Positions 46,941 to 58,492 are shown, numbered from the stretch's first letter. The stretch: DNA of 64,000 nt from Nannobrachium achirus (GCA_963921795.1 OY997642.1:31394060-31458059); one strand, 5' to 3'. The notes: a model not told the origin generated them from the sequence alone. Program-made: numbers and translations.

Positions 46941-47401
46941 GCTGCGTTCGCACACTGCCATTCATTTTCAATGGAAGCCAGTGACAGGAAGATACAAACT
47001 TTTGTTGCTCAGCTACAAAGCTAGGAAAGTTGAGCTGGCTTCAACTTCACACCAGAAGCAACAAAGCTACAAAACGTGCAAGTGCTTTTTAACCATTTTC
47101 TCTGCTTTTAACCATTTTCACTCACCTTCTCTCTCCAAAAACATCTGCTTGTAATAAACTGTTAAGCTGGTTGCACACTGCACTGCGGTCTTTCGTTGCA
47201 TTTTGGAAATCCGAAATCCGGAGGCCATGCAGGGAGAGACAGAGGAAAGAGAAAAAAAAACAACCCTGGTCCGAAAATAAATACGAAACGGACGGCAGTG
47301 TGCAAACGTGATTGACATAACGTGAGGTTGATTTTTTTATTTAGGCACTCCGAAATTCACTGCGATATTCGGCCCGAAAAACGCAGCAGTGTGCAAAGAC
47401 C
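46941..47401. mobile_element. One or two MITEs with TTCGCACACTGC/TTGCACACTGC words
   Basis: 47169-47401 begins GGTTGCACACTGCACTGCGG and ends CGCAGCAGTGTGCAAAGACC, an inverted pair. 46941-47160 starts GCTGCGTTCGCACACTGCC and has CATTTTCAATGGAAGCCAGT, words I recall from fish dispersed repeats. No target duplication was established for either. Confidence 0.5.
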
Positions 47402-47461
47402 TTTACACAATTTTCTTCTTCTTCTTTTTATTATTATTATTACCGGGAACGCATCTGTGTC

Positions 47462-47706
47462 ATGTAACCACTTTAACCATTATTTTCTATGTGCCGTACT
47501 ATGAGCTTGTACCGTATATCTATTTTTTAAAGAAAACGTGAAAATGTGTGCAAATCTTTGAATATTATATTCTTTTAAAGAGAACATTTTAACTAAAATC
47601 TTTGCTTCTGGAGGGTTCCTGGAACAAATTATTTTGAGTTGGGGGTCCACGGTCAAATAGATGTAATTCTAGGGGTCCTTGACATTACAAACTTTGAGCA
47701 CCACAG
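47462..47706 (-). mobile_element. Family D hAT-like copy, reverse orientation
   Basis: Read on the minus strand it starts CTGTGGTGCTCAAAGTTTG, then AAGGACCCC, CAGAAGCAAAGAT and ATTCAAAGATTTGCACACAT, the order seen at 12444-12690. One module arm remains at 47490-47530 (ATGAGCTTGTACCGTATATC). Confidence 0.65.
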
Positions 47707-47709
47707 ATA

Positions 47710-48858
47710 AAGAAACAAACTTTTTTCAGAAAACCGTTTTACATTTTTAGGTATTTTCCAGCTTAATGTGTTAAACTGGATAGATTAAAGACTTTTACAC
47801 ACACGTATGTAATATGCATATACTGTACGTGTCGTGCGCACATACGTGCACTGCACACACAGCACATTGTGGAGCCTTCACTCGGCTTTGCTTTCTGCTG
47901 ATCAGATACTTTGGCCGTATAGTTCACACATCTACAGCGAATAGAAGTCATCCCAAAGGAAGGCTCATGTTCTACACATCTTTTGGGTTTGGGGCTAAAT
48001 GTGCATTGTAGTACTTTTAGGAATTCTTTTTAGGAAATGCTTCTACATTAGTGTGGTACGGAAAGAGAGAGAGAAGGTAGAGTTTGTAATACTTATGTAT
48101 GTGCCGTCGTTTGAGTACAACCGTGTCACCCACCGAACATATGAGATCTACAAGTATAAATCGGGCTTACGTACAAGTTCTACATCTACAGTGTGTCTAT
48201 GTGATACACAAATTGATACCAGCACAACTTGCAGCTGTGGTATTTTGTCATGTGCATGCTGTGAAGTGGTAGTTGCCAGCGATTCAGCACGTTTAAAAAA
48301 TGCTGACTTTCATTTTGCGTGCACTTGTCAACACAAGGTGTTGGCATGATGTGCAGGCTTATGTACATACACGAACACTCATGCACAAGACAGCGTACAC
48401 AATCAAATCCTCCAAGTTAATTTAGTTTACAAATGGGACCAAATGGACCGTTATGAGTCAAATGTGTTTCCATTTGGACCCTCTCAGTGTTAGATTAACA
48501 TGTGGAATTTAGCAGTGTACCCCTGCAGCGCTGACACAATTTTTTTAAGCTGTTTTTGAGCACATGCATACGATAAGTACATTCCCCCTCTCTCTCTCTC
48601 TCCCACACTCTGAATCTATATTTGCTGGTGAATTGCGGGTGTTATCAGGAAGGGAGTGGAGGTTGATAGATGGAAATGAATGTGCGTAATACATTTCAGT
48701 GGTGGTACTGGGGAGCGCCGCGGCTCCAGCCCTGCTCCAACTGGGGCGGCTTGCCTTGTTCCACCTCACTGGAAGATTGATGACTTCTGGGTTCTCTGGG
48801 ATTTGCACCTGCTTCTACGGGCCGTCTTCTTCTGGCGTTCCTCTTTGTGTCAGGGGCT

Positions 48859-48860
<2 letters not shown>
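47710..48860. other. Unassigned sequence
   Basis: AAATGGGACCAAATGGACCG near 48431 resembles family Q interior words. No gene recognised. The 107-codon frame at 48680 runs into the CT tract and is not supported. Confidence 0.4.
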
Positions 48861-48935
<75 letters not shown>

Positions 48936-48960
48936 CCTCTCCCTCTCTCTCCCTCTCTCT
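48861..48960. repeat. (CT)n microsatellite, impure at the right end
   Basis: About 36 CT units, then CCCT/CTCC variants. Confidence 0.97.
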
Positions 48961-49696
48961 CCTCATCTTCAGTAGCCCCCCACCACCATATCACTCCTTC
49001 TAATTTTCTTCCCATATGATTTTTGATCACTGCTTTCCTCTACCTATCCTCTCACAGATCTCTGTTTCTCTATCAAACTCTCTCTCTCTCTTCCCAATCA
49101 CCCTTTATCTCCGCTTTTCTCTCACTTGTTCTGTTCCTACTTTTTTTTCTATACACTGCTTACCATACCTTTTTCCCCGTTCATCTCTGTGTGCAGCTTA
49201 GGGTGGATCTTAAATTACCTTTTTTAGATTTTCTTGAGTCTCACCCCCCAATTATGTTCCAACGTACAAAAAACTGCTTTGGTTAAAATTTGGTTGAATT
49301 TCAAGCATATTTAGAGGTAGCTCAATCAAGTCAAAGTTTGTACATTTTATTGGTCAAAATCGAATTGCACTGCAGGCACATTTAAGTTATACATTATACA
49401 TTATTCTTATACTAAGCACAGAGATTATATTTTTTAAGCTTACAAATCTAAACACAAATCTGTTTGTCATATCAAACCAGAATTAATGTATTGTAGAAAA
49501 TAGCAAAACAAAGAATGACAAATTGCTATTTTTCATTTAACGTGCACAATGACATGTCTTTATTGCACACTCTTCAATCATACTCACAACACACAACAAG
49601 CACACAGCCCCACTTCCTCGTTTACCCCCAAAACCCCCGAAAGTCACTGCAGTATAGCAATTCAGTAGTTACTGATCAATTAAAGTTTAATTACGG

Positions 49697-50200
49697 CTAT
49701 CGGGATACTTTCTGCACAATTTGCAGCAAGTATTGGAGTTGGGACTCATCTTTAGTAATGAGACCACAATATTCTTGTATTAGGGCAACCCCACGCTCTG
49801 CATGATCATTGACAACATTCATCGCCTTCACTACAGCCAGAGCTTCTTGGTAGTCCACCCTGGGCTCCCACTCATCGGGATCAACGTCAAGGAAGTCATC
49901 TGGGAGATCCATCATTTTGAAAAGCACTTCAATGTTCTTCCTTGCAATTGTTCCAAGGTCAACAGTAATTATCTTCATATGCCCCTGTTCATGATCTTCA
50001 TTTCCATCTTTCGTGGCTCTCACCAATGTCACCATCAGCCTCTTCGTTTGCGCGCTCACTTGACTGTCAAACAATGCAAGTCCGACGATCTCTGGAGCCA
50101 AATACCATATGTGATTGGAAAACTTTTGAGAAGCAGCTTTAGACACCTCAGCATTTATTGATGAATATTCCAGGAACGATTTTAACAGCTGCCAAGTCAT
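49697..50200 (-). pseudogene. Transposase-like fragment in the left arm
   Basis: A 167-codon frame reads LLKSFLEYSSINAEVSKAAS, then KFSNHIWYLAPEIVGLALFD, then KRLMV, then VNDHAERGVALIQEYCG and DESQLQYLLQIV. Upstream similarity continues in an overlapping minus frame to about 50360 (KVNYCMKIWMFHGQFKLT). From memory this resembles uncharacterised transposon-encoded proteins of fish and cnidarians; the exact superfamily is not established. The inverted partner of its 3' part is at 50385-50765 on the plus strand, in shorter form. Confidence 0.55.
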
Positions 50201-50384
50201 TTAGTGGAGCGCTGACAGCAACAGGTGCCATCATCCATGCCTTCACATAATTGCAAACTGCAAAAATGCACAAATCCATGCATGCTTTTTCTTCCCTGAA
50301 GGTCAGTTTGAATTGGCCATGAAACATCCAGATCTTCATACAATAATTAACCTTTGCCATCCAACGGGCATGATGGGCTCTGAA

Positions 50385-50766
50385 CCGGGCAGCGAGGTAT
50401 CCGGTTCAACAATAAATGCTGAGGTGTCTAAAGCTGCTTCTCAAAAGTTTTCCAGCTGCTTCTCAAAAGTTTTCCAATCACTTATGGTGAACAGGGGCAT
50501 ATGAAGAGAATTACTGTTGACCTTGAAACAATTGCAAGGAAGAACATTGAATTTTTTTTCCAAGGTGCTTTGAGAGGGAGCCCAGGGAGGACTACCAAGA
50601 AGCTCTGGCTATAGTGAAGGCGATGAATGTTGTCAATGATCATGCAGAGCGTGGGGTTGCCCTAATACAAGAATATTGTGGTCTCATTACTAAAGATGAG
50701 TCCCAACTCCAATACTTGCTGCAAATTGTGCAGGACTATCGGCACAAGTATCCCGATAGCCGTTAA
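50385..50766 (+). pseudogene. Inverted partner of the transposase-like fragment
   Basis: ATAAATGCTGAGGTGTCTAA, CTGCTTCTCAAAAGTTTTCC (present twice in a row) and GATGAATGTTGTCAATGATC match the left arm in opposite orientation. Several internal segments are missing compared with the left arm, so no full frame remains. Confidence 0.7.
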
Positions 50767-51216
50767 CAAACTTTAATTGATCAGTAACTACTGAATTGCT
50801 ATACTGCAGTGACTTTCGGGGGTTTTGGGGGTAAACAAGGAAGTGGGGCTGTGTGCTTGTTGTGTGTTGTGAGTATGATTGAAGAGTGTGCAATAAAGAC
50901 ATGTCATTGTGCACATTAAATGAAAAATTGCAAATTGTCATTCTTTGCTTTGCTATTTCCAACAATACATTAATTCTGGTTTGACATATGACAAACATGT
51001 AATCAGATTTGTGTTTAGATTTGTAAGCTTAAAAAATATAATTTCTGTGCTTAGTATAAGAATAATGTGTAATGTATAACTTAAATGTGCCTGCAGTGCA
51101 ATTCGATTTTGACCAATAAAATGTACAATCTTTGACTTGATTGAGCTACCTCTAAATATGCTTGAAATTCAACCAAATTTTAACCAAAGCAGTTTTTTGT
51201 ACATTGGAACATAATT

Positions 51217-51547
51217 CACCCTTTGTTAGCCTCCTGGTTGGTCCCTGACTGACCAACCAGCAGGCTCTATCTGCCTTGTCCCGCCTTTTTTATGTTGAAT
51301 TAGCTAAAACATATTTTTTGGAGAAATAAAAACATTTAAAAACATGCTGATTCACTATTCTGCCACAGAGTAGCTCCAATTGACTGAAACAAAGTTTGAA
51401 ATTAGAATTGAGCACACAGAATAACAATATGAAGCAACTGAATTAACATGGCAGTGGATGGAATGTCCCACTGAATGTCCCACCAAGACACAGCAACCAA
51501 TGGGTGTGGAGAGGGGCAGGACAATGGGCGGGACTTGACAAAGGGTG
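51217..51547. mobile_element. 331-bp insertion in the right arm, AATT duplication
   Basis: CACCCTTTGT at the left and ACAAAGGGTG at the right form a 10-base inverted repeat, with AATT on both sides (51213-51216 and 51548-51551). The left arm of the fold-back transposon has one uninterrupted AATT at the matching place (near 49250), which gives an empty site. Superfamily unresolved. Confidence 0.82.
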
Positions 51548-51786
51548 AATTGGGGGGTGAGACTCAAGAAAATCAAAAAAAGGTAATTTAAGATCCACCC
51601 TAGTGCAGCTCTTAACATTGTCTCCATCACGTTCTGTTTGCTGAGTCAAAGTCTGATTTATGCCAGTTCCCATGTCTCTCTCATCTCATCTCACTCGTCT
51701 CTCTCTGTGTACCTATATTGTGTGTCTATGTGTGTCTCTCTCTGTCTCTCTCCCCCTCTGTCTCTCTCAACTAAAATTCTCACTGG

Positions 51787-51790
<4 letters not shown>

Positions 51791-51842
<52 letters not shown>
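51791..51842. repeat. (CT)26 microsatellite
   Basis: A pure CT tract directly before family B copy 5. Confidence 0.97.
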
Positions 51843-51846
<4 letters not shown>

Positions 51847-51848
51847 AA

Positions 51849-52089
51849 TTGTCACTGTCGGGCAGAAACCTTGTATCTCCAAGTTTCAATTTGTTTGTTG
51901 TAAATTAAAGCCCTACTTCATCATACAAGCGTGTCGCACAAAACTAGTGAAAATAGCGGATCTACAAGCACACACTGCCTTGCAGTGCGAGGCGTTGTGT
52001 GCTTGTAGATCGGCTATTTTCACTAATATAATAACCCAAAAAAAAGGAAGGTTTTGGACATAAAAGGTTTCCTCCCTAAAACAACACAA
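51849..52089 (+). mobile_element. Family B MITE, copy 5
   Basis: TTGTCACTGTCGGGCAGAAA at the left and TTTCCTCCCTAAAACAACAC at the right correspond to the B ends, the right end being diverged. The module is at 51945-52025. Confidence 0.8.
51945..52025. repeat. Palindromic module in B5
   Basis: GTGAAAATAGCGGATCTACA pairs with TGTAGATCGGCTATTTTCAC. Inner stem TGCCTTGCA/TGCGAGGCG has wobble-type mismatches. Confidence 0.9.
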
Positions 52090-52509
52090 TTCTTACTGGT
52101 ATTCTCTCTTTCTGTCTCTATCTCTCTTATTGTTTCTTGCTGGTATTCTGTCTGCATGTCTGTCTGTCTGGCTGTCTGGCTGCCTCGCTCTCCCATGCTT
52201 TCTCTCTTTGCATTTGCTTTGTTTCTGTATGCATCTTTCTCTGTCAACCTCTCTTTCCTCCCACTCTCTCTCCCCTGCCATGCACGTCTTCTCCTCCGTG
52301 CCTGAGTGCATATCAATATTCAGTGTGTGATCGTATGTATGTACACACAGCATATCGGCGGGCCTGCGTAGGACACTGCGTGAAGGCCAGGGTGAAGACA
52401 AACTTGTCAATGCATGGCTGTGCAACCTGGTGCTCAACCAGATGTAGCCTTTTATCTCAATTTTGCAACGATTTTGCAACCCATGTTTTTACCCAGTGCC
52501 AATTGATGA

Positions 52510-53400
52510 AGCTATAATCCTGCCAACCTGGGGAGAGCCCCGAACTGAGCTCATGCTTCCTTCAATGCAGGCTGCTTCTTATCACCTTTCCCGGGTAGGA
52601 CGTAGCGTGTGGAAGGAACACTTTATTCCAACCAGTTCCTTTCCCCTCCATCAGGCGTCCCGGGTGACCTGGGGGAGGCAGTATAGGGACCAGGATTACT
52701 GGATGTTTTTTTGTGAGGGTACCTACTAGGCCTGTGACGATTCACTTTTTCCCGATTCGATTCGATTTCGATTCATAGGGTGACGATTCGATTATATCAC
52801 GATAATTGCGTTTTCATGCGATTTGCGATTCGAATCACGATTATTGCGATTTTTCCCAAAAAATTACAGCTTTTTTATATTGAAACATTTTAAAACAATT
52901 CTAAACAATATAAAACATTAAAAGTTGAATCATATACTTCAAATCAATGCAGCCAAATAAAGTCAGTCAATCTTTCTGACATTTATTTCAGCCAAAGTGC
53001 CATTACAATAACATGTTCCTGGTCAAGATGCCAGATAACACAGAACACAACAGTCATAAAAAAATTAAAAAAGATCGCTGTGCTGCAGGCCTACAGCACT
53101 GTGCTAGCTTTAGCCATAACATGACATCCTCATGACCTAAAACTGTTCCTTTAGGACCTGTACTTACTCTGACTGAAAGTGGTTATTTCACCAAATTCAC
53201 CTTCAGGTTAATTTCGCCTTAAAAAATAAAATCGGGAAAATCGATTCTAAACTTTGAAAATCGATTAATTGAATCGCCAGCATTAACATCACGATAATAT
53301 AGTGAATCGATTTTTTTGCACAGGCCTAGGCTAGTACCTACCCTGAGGGACACGGGGAGAACATGCAAACTACACACAGAAAGGCCCTTTCACCAACTCC
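52510..53400. mobile_element. Family M, copy 3, interrupted by a hAT-like element
   Basis: CCAACCTGGGGAGAG, CATGCTTCCTTC, ACGTAGCG, CCATCAGGCG, GGGGGAGGCAGTATAG and GTGAGGGTACCTAC precede the insertion. CCTGAGGGACACGGGGAGAA follows it and matches copy 2 in reverse. Confidence 0.78.
52727..53333. mobile_element. 607-bp hAT-like element nested in family M copy 3
   Basis: Starts TAGGCCTGTGACGATTC and ends GCACAGGCCTAGGCTA, with GTACCTAC on both sides (52719-52726 and 53334-53341). Both ends are rich in GATTCGAT / ATCGATT words. The interior is AT-rich and non-coding. Copy 2 of family M preserves the unbroken target (GTAGGTACCCTC). Confidence 0.88.
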
Positions 53401-53644
53401 GCCTAGGGTGAATAATTTTCATAAATAGTATGTATAAATAGTAGTACAGTTGACACCTGTGGTTTTGATAGGGGTTAATAATTAGGTTGTCCCTACCCAT
53501 TTTGGCAAGTTGTGCAATTTTTGTGTTAATCATGTTATGTATTAAATCAATGTTGTATTCACATATTATATATTTTTTTACAATGTGATGACTGGTGACA
53601 AATGGGTCGGCCAACTCAGCAACAAAATGACACAGATATACGTC
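53401..53644. other. Unassigned sequence
   Basis: Nothing recognised. Confidence 0.4.
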
Positions 53645-53849
53645 AGAGGTGGAAAAAGTACTCACATTTTGTACAAGTATCAATACGGCACTGTAGATGT
53701 ACTCCGTTACGAGTAAAAGTCCAGAATTCAAAAGGTACTTGAGTAAAAGTATAAAAGTATTGGCATCAAAATGTACTTAAAGTACCAAAAGTAAAAGTTC
53801 TAAATGTTTGAAAATAGCAGACCGGACCCCCTGTTGAACACCCCTGGTC
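53645..53849. mobile_element. Chimeric element: family E left end, family C right end
   Basis: Starts CAGAGGTGGAAAAAGTACTC and continues through family E words (TACTCGT-, AAAAGTATTGGCATCAAA in reverse sense). At 53804-53823 it reaches a module arm, GTTTGAAAATAGCAGA, and then switches to CCGGACCCCCTGTTGAA..CACCCCTG, the family C terminus. The flanking octamers do not match, as expected for a recombinant. Confidence 0.75.
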
Positions 53850-54243
53850 TATAACATTGATATAAGTTACGGTGCTGGTGGCTGCATGTGACGTACCATT
53901 GGCCATCACTGCAACTGCATTGTTTTCACTTAGTTTTTTGTTTTGTTTGCTTTCCAACATTGCACTTGTGACGTGATATAAGTGAGGTGTGCTGAGGCAT
54001 GGACGGAATCTAATTATGCCAAGGGACTTTGTGTGACAGCAGAATGCAATATGCACAAAACAAACAGGGTGTTCACTCCCAAACTGTCACTTGTAGGGAG
54101 AGTGTCTGTGGATTCATTTATTTATTTTTTCGCGCCTGTCACTATGGGTACATACCAATGCGTGGGTTTGTGCATCACGCCTAAATGCGCATCCTCGCAT
54201 GCATGCACGTGCGATACACACACACAGTTGTTTGTCTTCAAAA

Positions 54244-54282
54244 GGATAAACACGCACGCACATACGCACACACGCACATACG

Positions 54283-54313
<31 letters not shown>

Positions 54314-54334
54314 GCACACACACGCGCACGCACG

Positions 54335-54423
<89 letters not shown>

Positions 54424-54433
54424 CAACAACAAC
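54244..54433. repeat. (CACG/CA)n then (CAA)4 up to the gap
   Basis: Mixed CACG and CA units give way to pure CA and then CAACAACAACAAC. Confidence 0.96.
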
Positions 54434-54633
54434 NNNNNNNNNNNNNNNNNNNNNNNNNNNNNNNNNNNNNNNNNNNNNNNNNNNNNNNNNNNNNNNNNNN
54501 NNNNNNNNNNNNNNNNNNNNNNNNNNNNNNNNNNNNNNNNNNNNNNNNNNNNNNNNNNNNNNNNNNNNNNNNNNNNNNNNNNNNNNNNNNNNNNNNNNNN
54601 NNNNNNNNNNNNNNNNNNNNNNNNNNNNNNNNN
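54434..54633. other. Assembly gap (200 N)
   Basis: Exactly 200 N directly after a CA/CAA tract. The round length suggests a placeholder, so the true size is unknown. Confidence 0.99.
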
Positions 54634-54639
54634 CATCAA

Positions 54640-55570
54640 CATTCAGAAGGCCTTTTCTCAAATTCTCAATGAATGTCTGTTTTACTAATTTCTAATTCTC
54701 TCCCACCGTCCCCGTCCCCTGTGACCCAACACACACTGTGCGCACATCTACCACATAACGGTATTCGAAACTAAGTTATGATGAGAGCAGACAGAAAACA
54801 TCCAACAGCAGCTTTCATCCCAGAGGGACACTTTACTTATATGCTTTTTATACATTGTATTATCTTATATCGTTTTGTCTACGCACTAAATTAGAAACCA
54901 AATTAAACAAAGTCCAGGCTTAAGATGTGATCTTTCACAGCTGAACTGGCATATTTCTTTCAAAGTATAGACATGAGATTTACTCCACGGTAAAACAAAA
55001 AAACAATGGAATTATGAATGATTATTAACATAAAAATGTAGGTATAACAACGGTATAGGCCTACTGATGCACAATGTTGGTCCCAATTCAAGTTTTCAAA
55101 TGTATACAAATCAACAGTGCACCCCAGCAAAATTGCGGCGCTTATCGCGGTCGGAAACGGGCGATCAAAAAATAAAACCAGCGGCGTTAAACCCTGCAAT
55201 AAACCAGACAAATTATATAGAGCCTATACTTAGTTTAGCAAGATATTAATGTATATTCAACGTCTCTCTCTATCTTAACCTGGCTGTCTCTCCTCTCGCC
55301 CTCCCTCTCTGCTCTATCAATCTCTCCTCGCAGCCCAGGCTTTCGCTGCGCGTAAAACGTCTCCATTTGCCACGATTTGGCCTGCAATATTCTATTTTAG
55401 GCATAGCCTATAGGATACATACAATATTTCTCCTCACTCCAGTGGCACTTTCCTTTTATCTGACTCTGTGAGCAACTCCTCAGAAAATAGTCATCTCTTG
55501 TCGAATCCCCCCCCACAAAAAAAAAAAAAAAAAACTCCACTCATAAACCTCCAGACACCGAAATCCTCGA
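54640..55570. other. Unassigned, transposon-poor
   Basis: No recognised transposon ends and only an A18 run (55518-55535). Composition is even. May be part of a regulatory region (see 55571). Confidence 0.35.
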
Positions 55571-55722
55571 TCACCACAATTGCCTTTGCTTTGATCCTTA
55601 ATTGGTGGACCATATTCATTTGATGTCACAGCAGGAGCTAATGACCGGCGTAATTCACACATCTATTGTTTGTTTTTCCTTGAAAGCAAATAATGACCGC
55701 GCATAATTGATCCATTGAAAGC
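55571..55722. promoter_or_regulatory. Candidate conserved non-coding element
   Basis: Low repetition with a dense set of developmental-type words: CTTTGATC (TCF/LEF-like), several TAAT cores, ATTGTTTG (SOX/FOX-like) and ATAATTGATCCATT. No open frame. This is inferred from motif content only. Confidence 0.3.
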
Positions 55723-55768
55723 TATACCAGTGGTTCTCAACCAGGCTCTGAATCTATGATGATGATCG

Positions 55769-55952
<184 letters not shown>

Positions 55953-56039
55953 CCTGATCAAGTGAGAAAAAGAGAGCGAAAGCGAACAAGATTAAGAACG
56001 ACAGAGAGAAAGAAACAAACCCACAGCTTGTTCGTGGGA

Positions 56040-56400
56040 TGTTTAAATTCCCTATACTTGGCAGTTATGCGTGAGGAATCTATGAATGAAATCTCAACTT
56101 TTTTAGCGCAGGGCAACCACGGAGGTGTAACGAGCGCGACAAGTGGTCACAGGCTCGCAGCTGTTTCGTTTTACTGTGGATTGGAGCACTGGGCATTGCC
56201 TCATCATGACAATTTAACAAATTAGACAAATAACACATTTAACAGCAATATTAGCCTACTAGTGATCTGTCCGCTGGACCGCTGCGTAATAATGCCCTGA
56301 TCTTTCTCCATTCTCCAGCTCTCCTCATGAAATACATGGCTGCAGTAGCCTTACATTAAGAGGCCTATAATGTAGTATTGGAAGCTAATAATTAAAACAG
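56040..56400. promoter_or_regulatory. Second candidate conserved non-coding stretch
   Basis: CATGACAATTTAACAAATTA, TAATAATGCCCTGATC and GCTAATAATTAAAACAG words lie in otherwise unique-looking DNA. No coding frame. Inference from composition only. Confidence 0.25.
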
Positions 56401-56522
56401 CGGCGAGACTAGGAGGAGAACCACGTATCTGTCTGTCTACACCCCCCCCCCCCCCTCCTCTCTCCTCTCTCTCCCTTTCTATCTCTCTCCGCTCCTCGCT
56501 CCGTGCGTATCATCCATTTGAA

Positions 56523-56530
<8 letters not shown>

Positions 56531-56614
<84 letters not shown>

Positions 56615-56636
56615 TTTCATACACAGCGAGCAAAAC

Positions 56637-56691
<55 letters not shown>
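56531..56691. repeat. (GA)41 and (TC)26 facing each other across a 27-base spacer
   Basis: The two tracts are complementary, so a single strand can fold into a long hairpin with up to 26 TC/GA pairs. The spacer is 56613-56638. Confidence 0.97.
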
Positions 56692-56693
<2 letters not shown>

Positions 56694-56699
56694 AGAGTC

Positions 56700-57805
56700 C
56701 CAAAAATCCAGCGCTGGGCGCAAGGCCGGGAGGCCGCACCGCCGCAGGGCGCTCGCTCCGGCGAATAATCCAATCAGACAGCAAGCAGCTGAAATTAAAT
56801 AAAATACATTTATAAATAAATGATAAGATCACAAGAGACCAAGATGACTACATTCTACGTTGGCCATTGGGTATATATTGCTAACAGTTAAAGGCTAGGA
56901 GGCTGTAGGCCTACTCACCGATCTTATAAATTGTGACGAAGAAAAGGCCGCTGCTCAGAGCTGAAATTAATAACTAAACAAAACAAACAAATAACGAAAT
57001 AAAGGTCTAAACACAACATAACTGAACAGAACTAAACTAATAATAAATAAAGCAATTTAACTGACAACATAACCAGAAGGCAGCCATTCCGAAGGGCTCA
57101 ACTTAGGAACACCAAACAAAACAAAAACAGTTAAATAAATAAATATAAATAAATTAACGAAATATGTATAGTCGTCAATCAGTCAGGACCACCAGGACCA
57201 CCAACTCACCAAAGGACCACCGCGGTGGTCCTTGAGGGTCTGTATTTTATCTCAATTCAAATAGGCCTAGGCCTATATAAAGCAAATTTGCTACGCCAGC
57301 CCTAAGGAGCACAGAGAGCATGCAGCCCACAGTGACAGACCAACGCATGCTCGCATGAACGTCTGGAATCCAGACTCTGGATGGATGTTTTATTTGATAT
57401 ACACGTCTACACACACACACGCAGGTTTAGCGCTGAGAATCAAATGGGTGGCACACAGCTCACACGTGCGTCCCAGAGCAGAGCAACAAGTCAATCACGC
57501 GTACAGTTCATGGCGGCGCTGCATTTGACCGTGTCGTCTCACGCATGATGGCCACATGACCAAAAGATGTATGCGTGCGTTAACACATGCGTTCGCCACA
57601 AACGCCTAATTAAACGCGTCCCCGTGTACCCCGCCTGGCCACTTAAATGAAGACACACAGCTACGCGTGCCAGCGACGCCTACGTGTAATGCTATTAAAT
57701 GCCATTGAAAAACTACAGGAGAAGTCCATGCGTTCAGTACAACACAGATAAAATCGAATGCGTGCACGCGCACGCACCAACGTCCCCGTGTCACGATTCG
57801 AGCCC

Positions 57806-57808
<3 letters not shown>
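56700..57808. other. Unassigned; parts CpG-rich
   Basis: 56700-56770 and 57470-57620 hold many CG dinucleotides (GGCGGCGC, CACGCATG, AACGCGTCCCCGTG). Between them the sequence is A-rich (AAACAAA, AATAAAT). No exon recognised. Confidence 0.4.
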
Positions 57809-57857
<49 letters not shown>

Positions 57858-57868
57858 ACAACAACAAC
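57809..57868. repeat. (CA)22 then (CAA)n
   Basis: A pure CA tract followed by CAAACAACAACAACAACG. Confidence 0.97.
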
Positions 57869-57869
57869 G

Positions 57870-58492
57870 TACTCACAAGTACACACACTCTTTCGTTCCT
57901 GTAGCCTATGCATAGGTTACTGCTTATACATGAACACTGGACTTTCAGGACTTTGTGTCCCTGCATAGGCATGCTCATTATTTTATCATATTATTTTCTC
58001 GGGTAGCACTTTATATGCTGTTGCCTTCTTGATCAGTTGAACTTAAAAGAGCATCGGTTCAAATAGATTGGCACAGAGCATTTTCTTTTTGCTCTGAGGA
58101 ACAAAAGGCAGGCACTTCATTATTCCAAGTTCTGCTATGGTCTTTATAAGTGAAAACCATTGAAGTTTGACTGGAAATGCCTGCCATTAATGGAACAAAC
58201 CTGCATGACAGGCCTCTTAAGTAACACAAAACTCTTTATACACCGTGGGCGTTACGAATAAATGATACGAAGACTGTCAGTGAGTAATTCATATAGTTGA
58301 TGGCTCATTCATACAGGTTGATGCCTTTGTTCACAGTAAAGAAATCGACCTAGCTCTGAATAAAAATGGTCCATTTATTTCAGCTCAATATTTGCATTCT
58401 TTGTGGATGTGCTCAGGACACAACAGTTCAGAGATATACAGATTTTCAGGCATATCAATAGCATAAAATAAATTGAATGATGTGGATCTTGG
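57870..58492. other. Unassigned sequence
   Basis: Nothing recognised. Confidence 0.4.

Larger units (their letters stand above)
49199..51602. mobile_element. 2.4-kb fold-back DNA transposon, perfect 8-bp duplication
   Basis: Starts TAGGGTGGATCTTAAATTAC and ends with its inverted copy. The terminal match runs for about 55 bases before the insertion site at 51213. GTGCAGCT flanks both sides (49191-49198 and 51603-51610), an 8-bp duplication fitting hAT or another 8-bp superfamily. The two halves are long inverted copies of each other, meeting near 50390. The left half keeps a minus-strand coding region; the right half keeps a shortened version on the plus strand plus a later insertion at 51217-51547. 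Confidence 0.9.

Noticed and set aside
48120-48190. Another palindromic module (GATCTACAAGTATAAA..TACAAGTTCTACATC)
   Set aside because: Only short words match and the arms do not pair over more than a few bases.
53982-54695. 237-codon frame crossing the N gap
   Set aside because: It consists of a CA tract and unknown bases; there is no evidence of coding.
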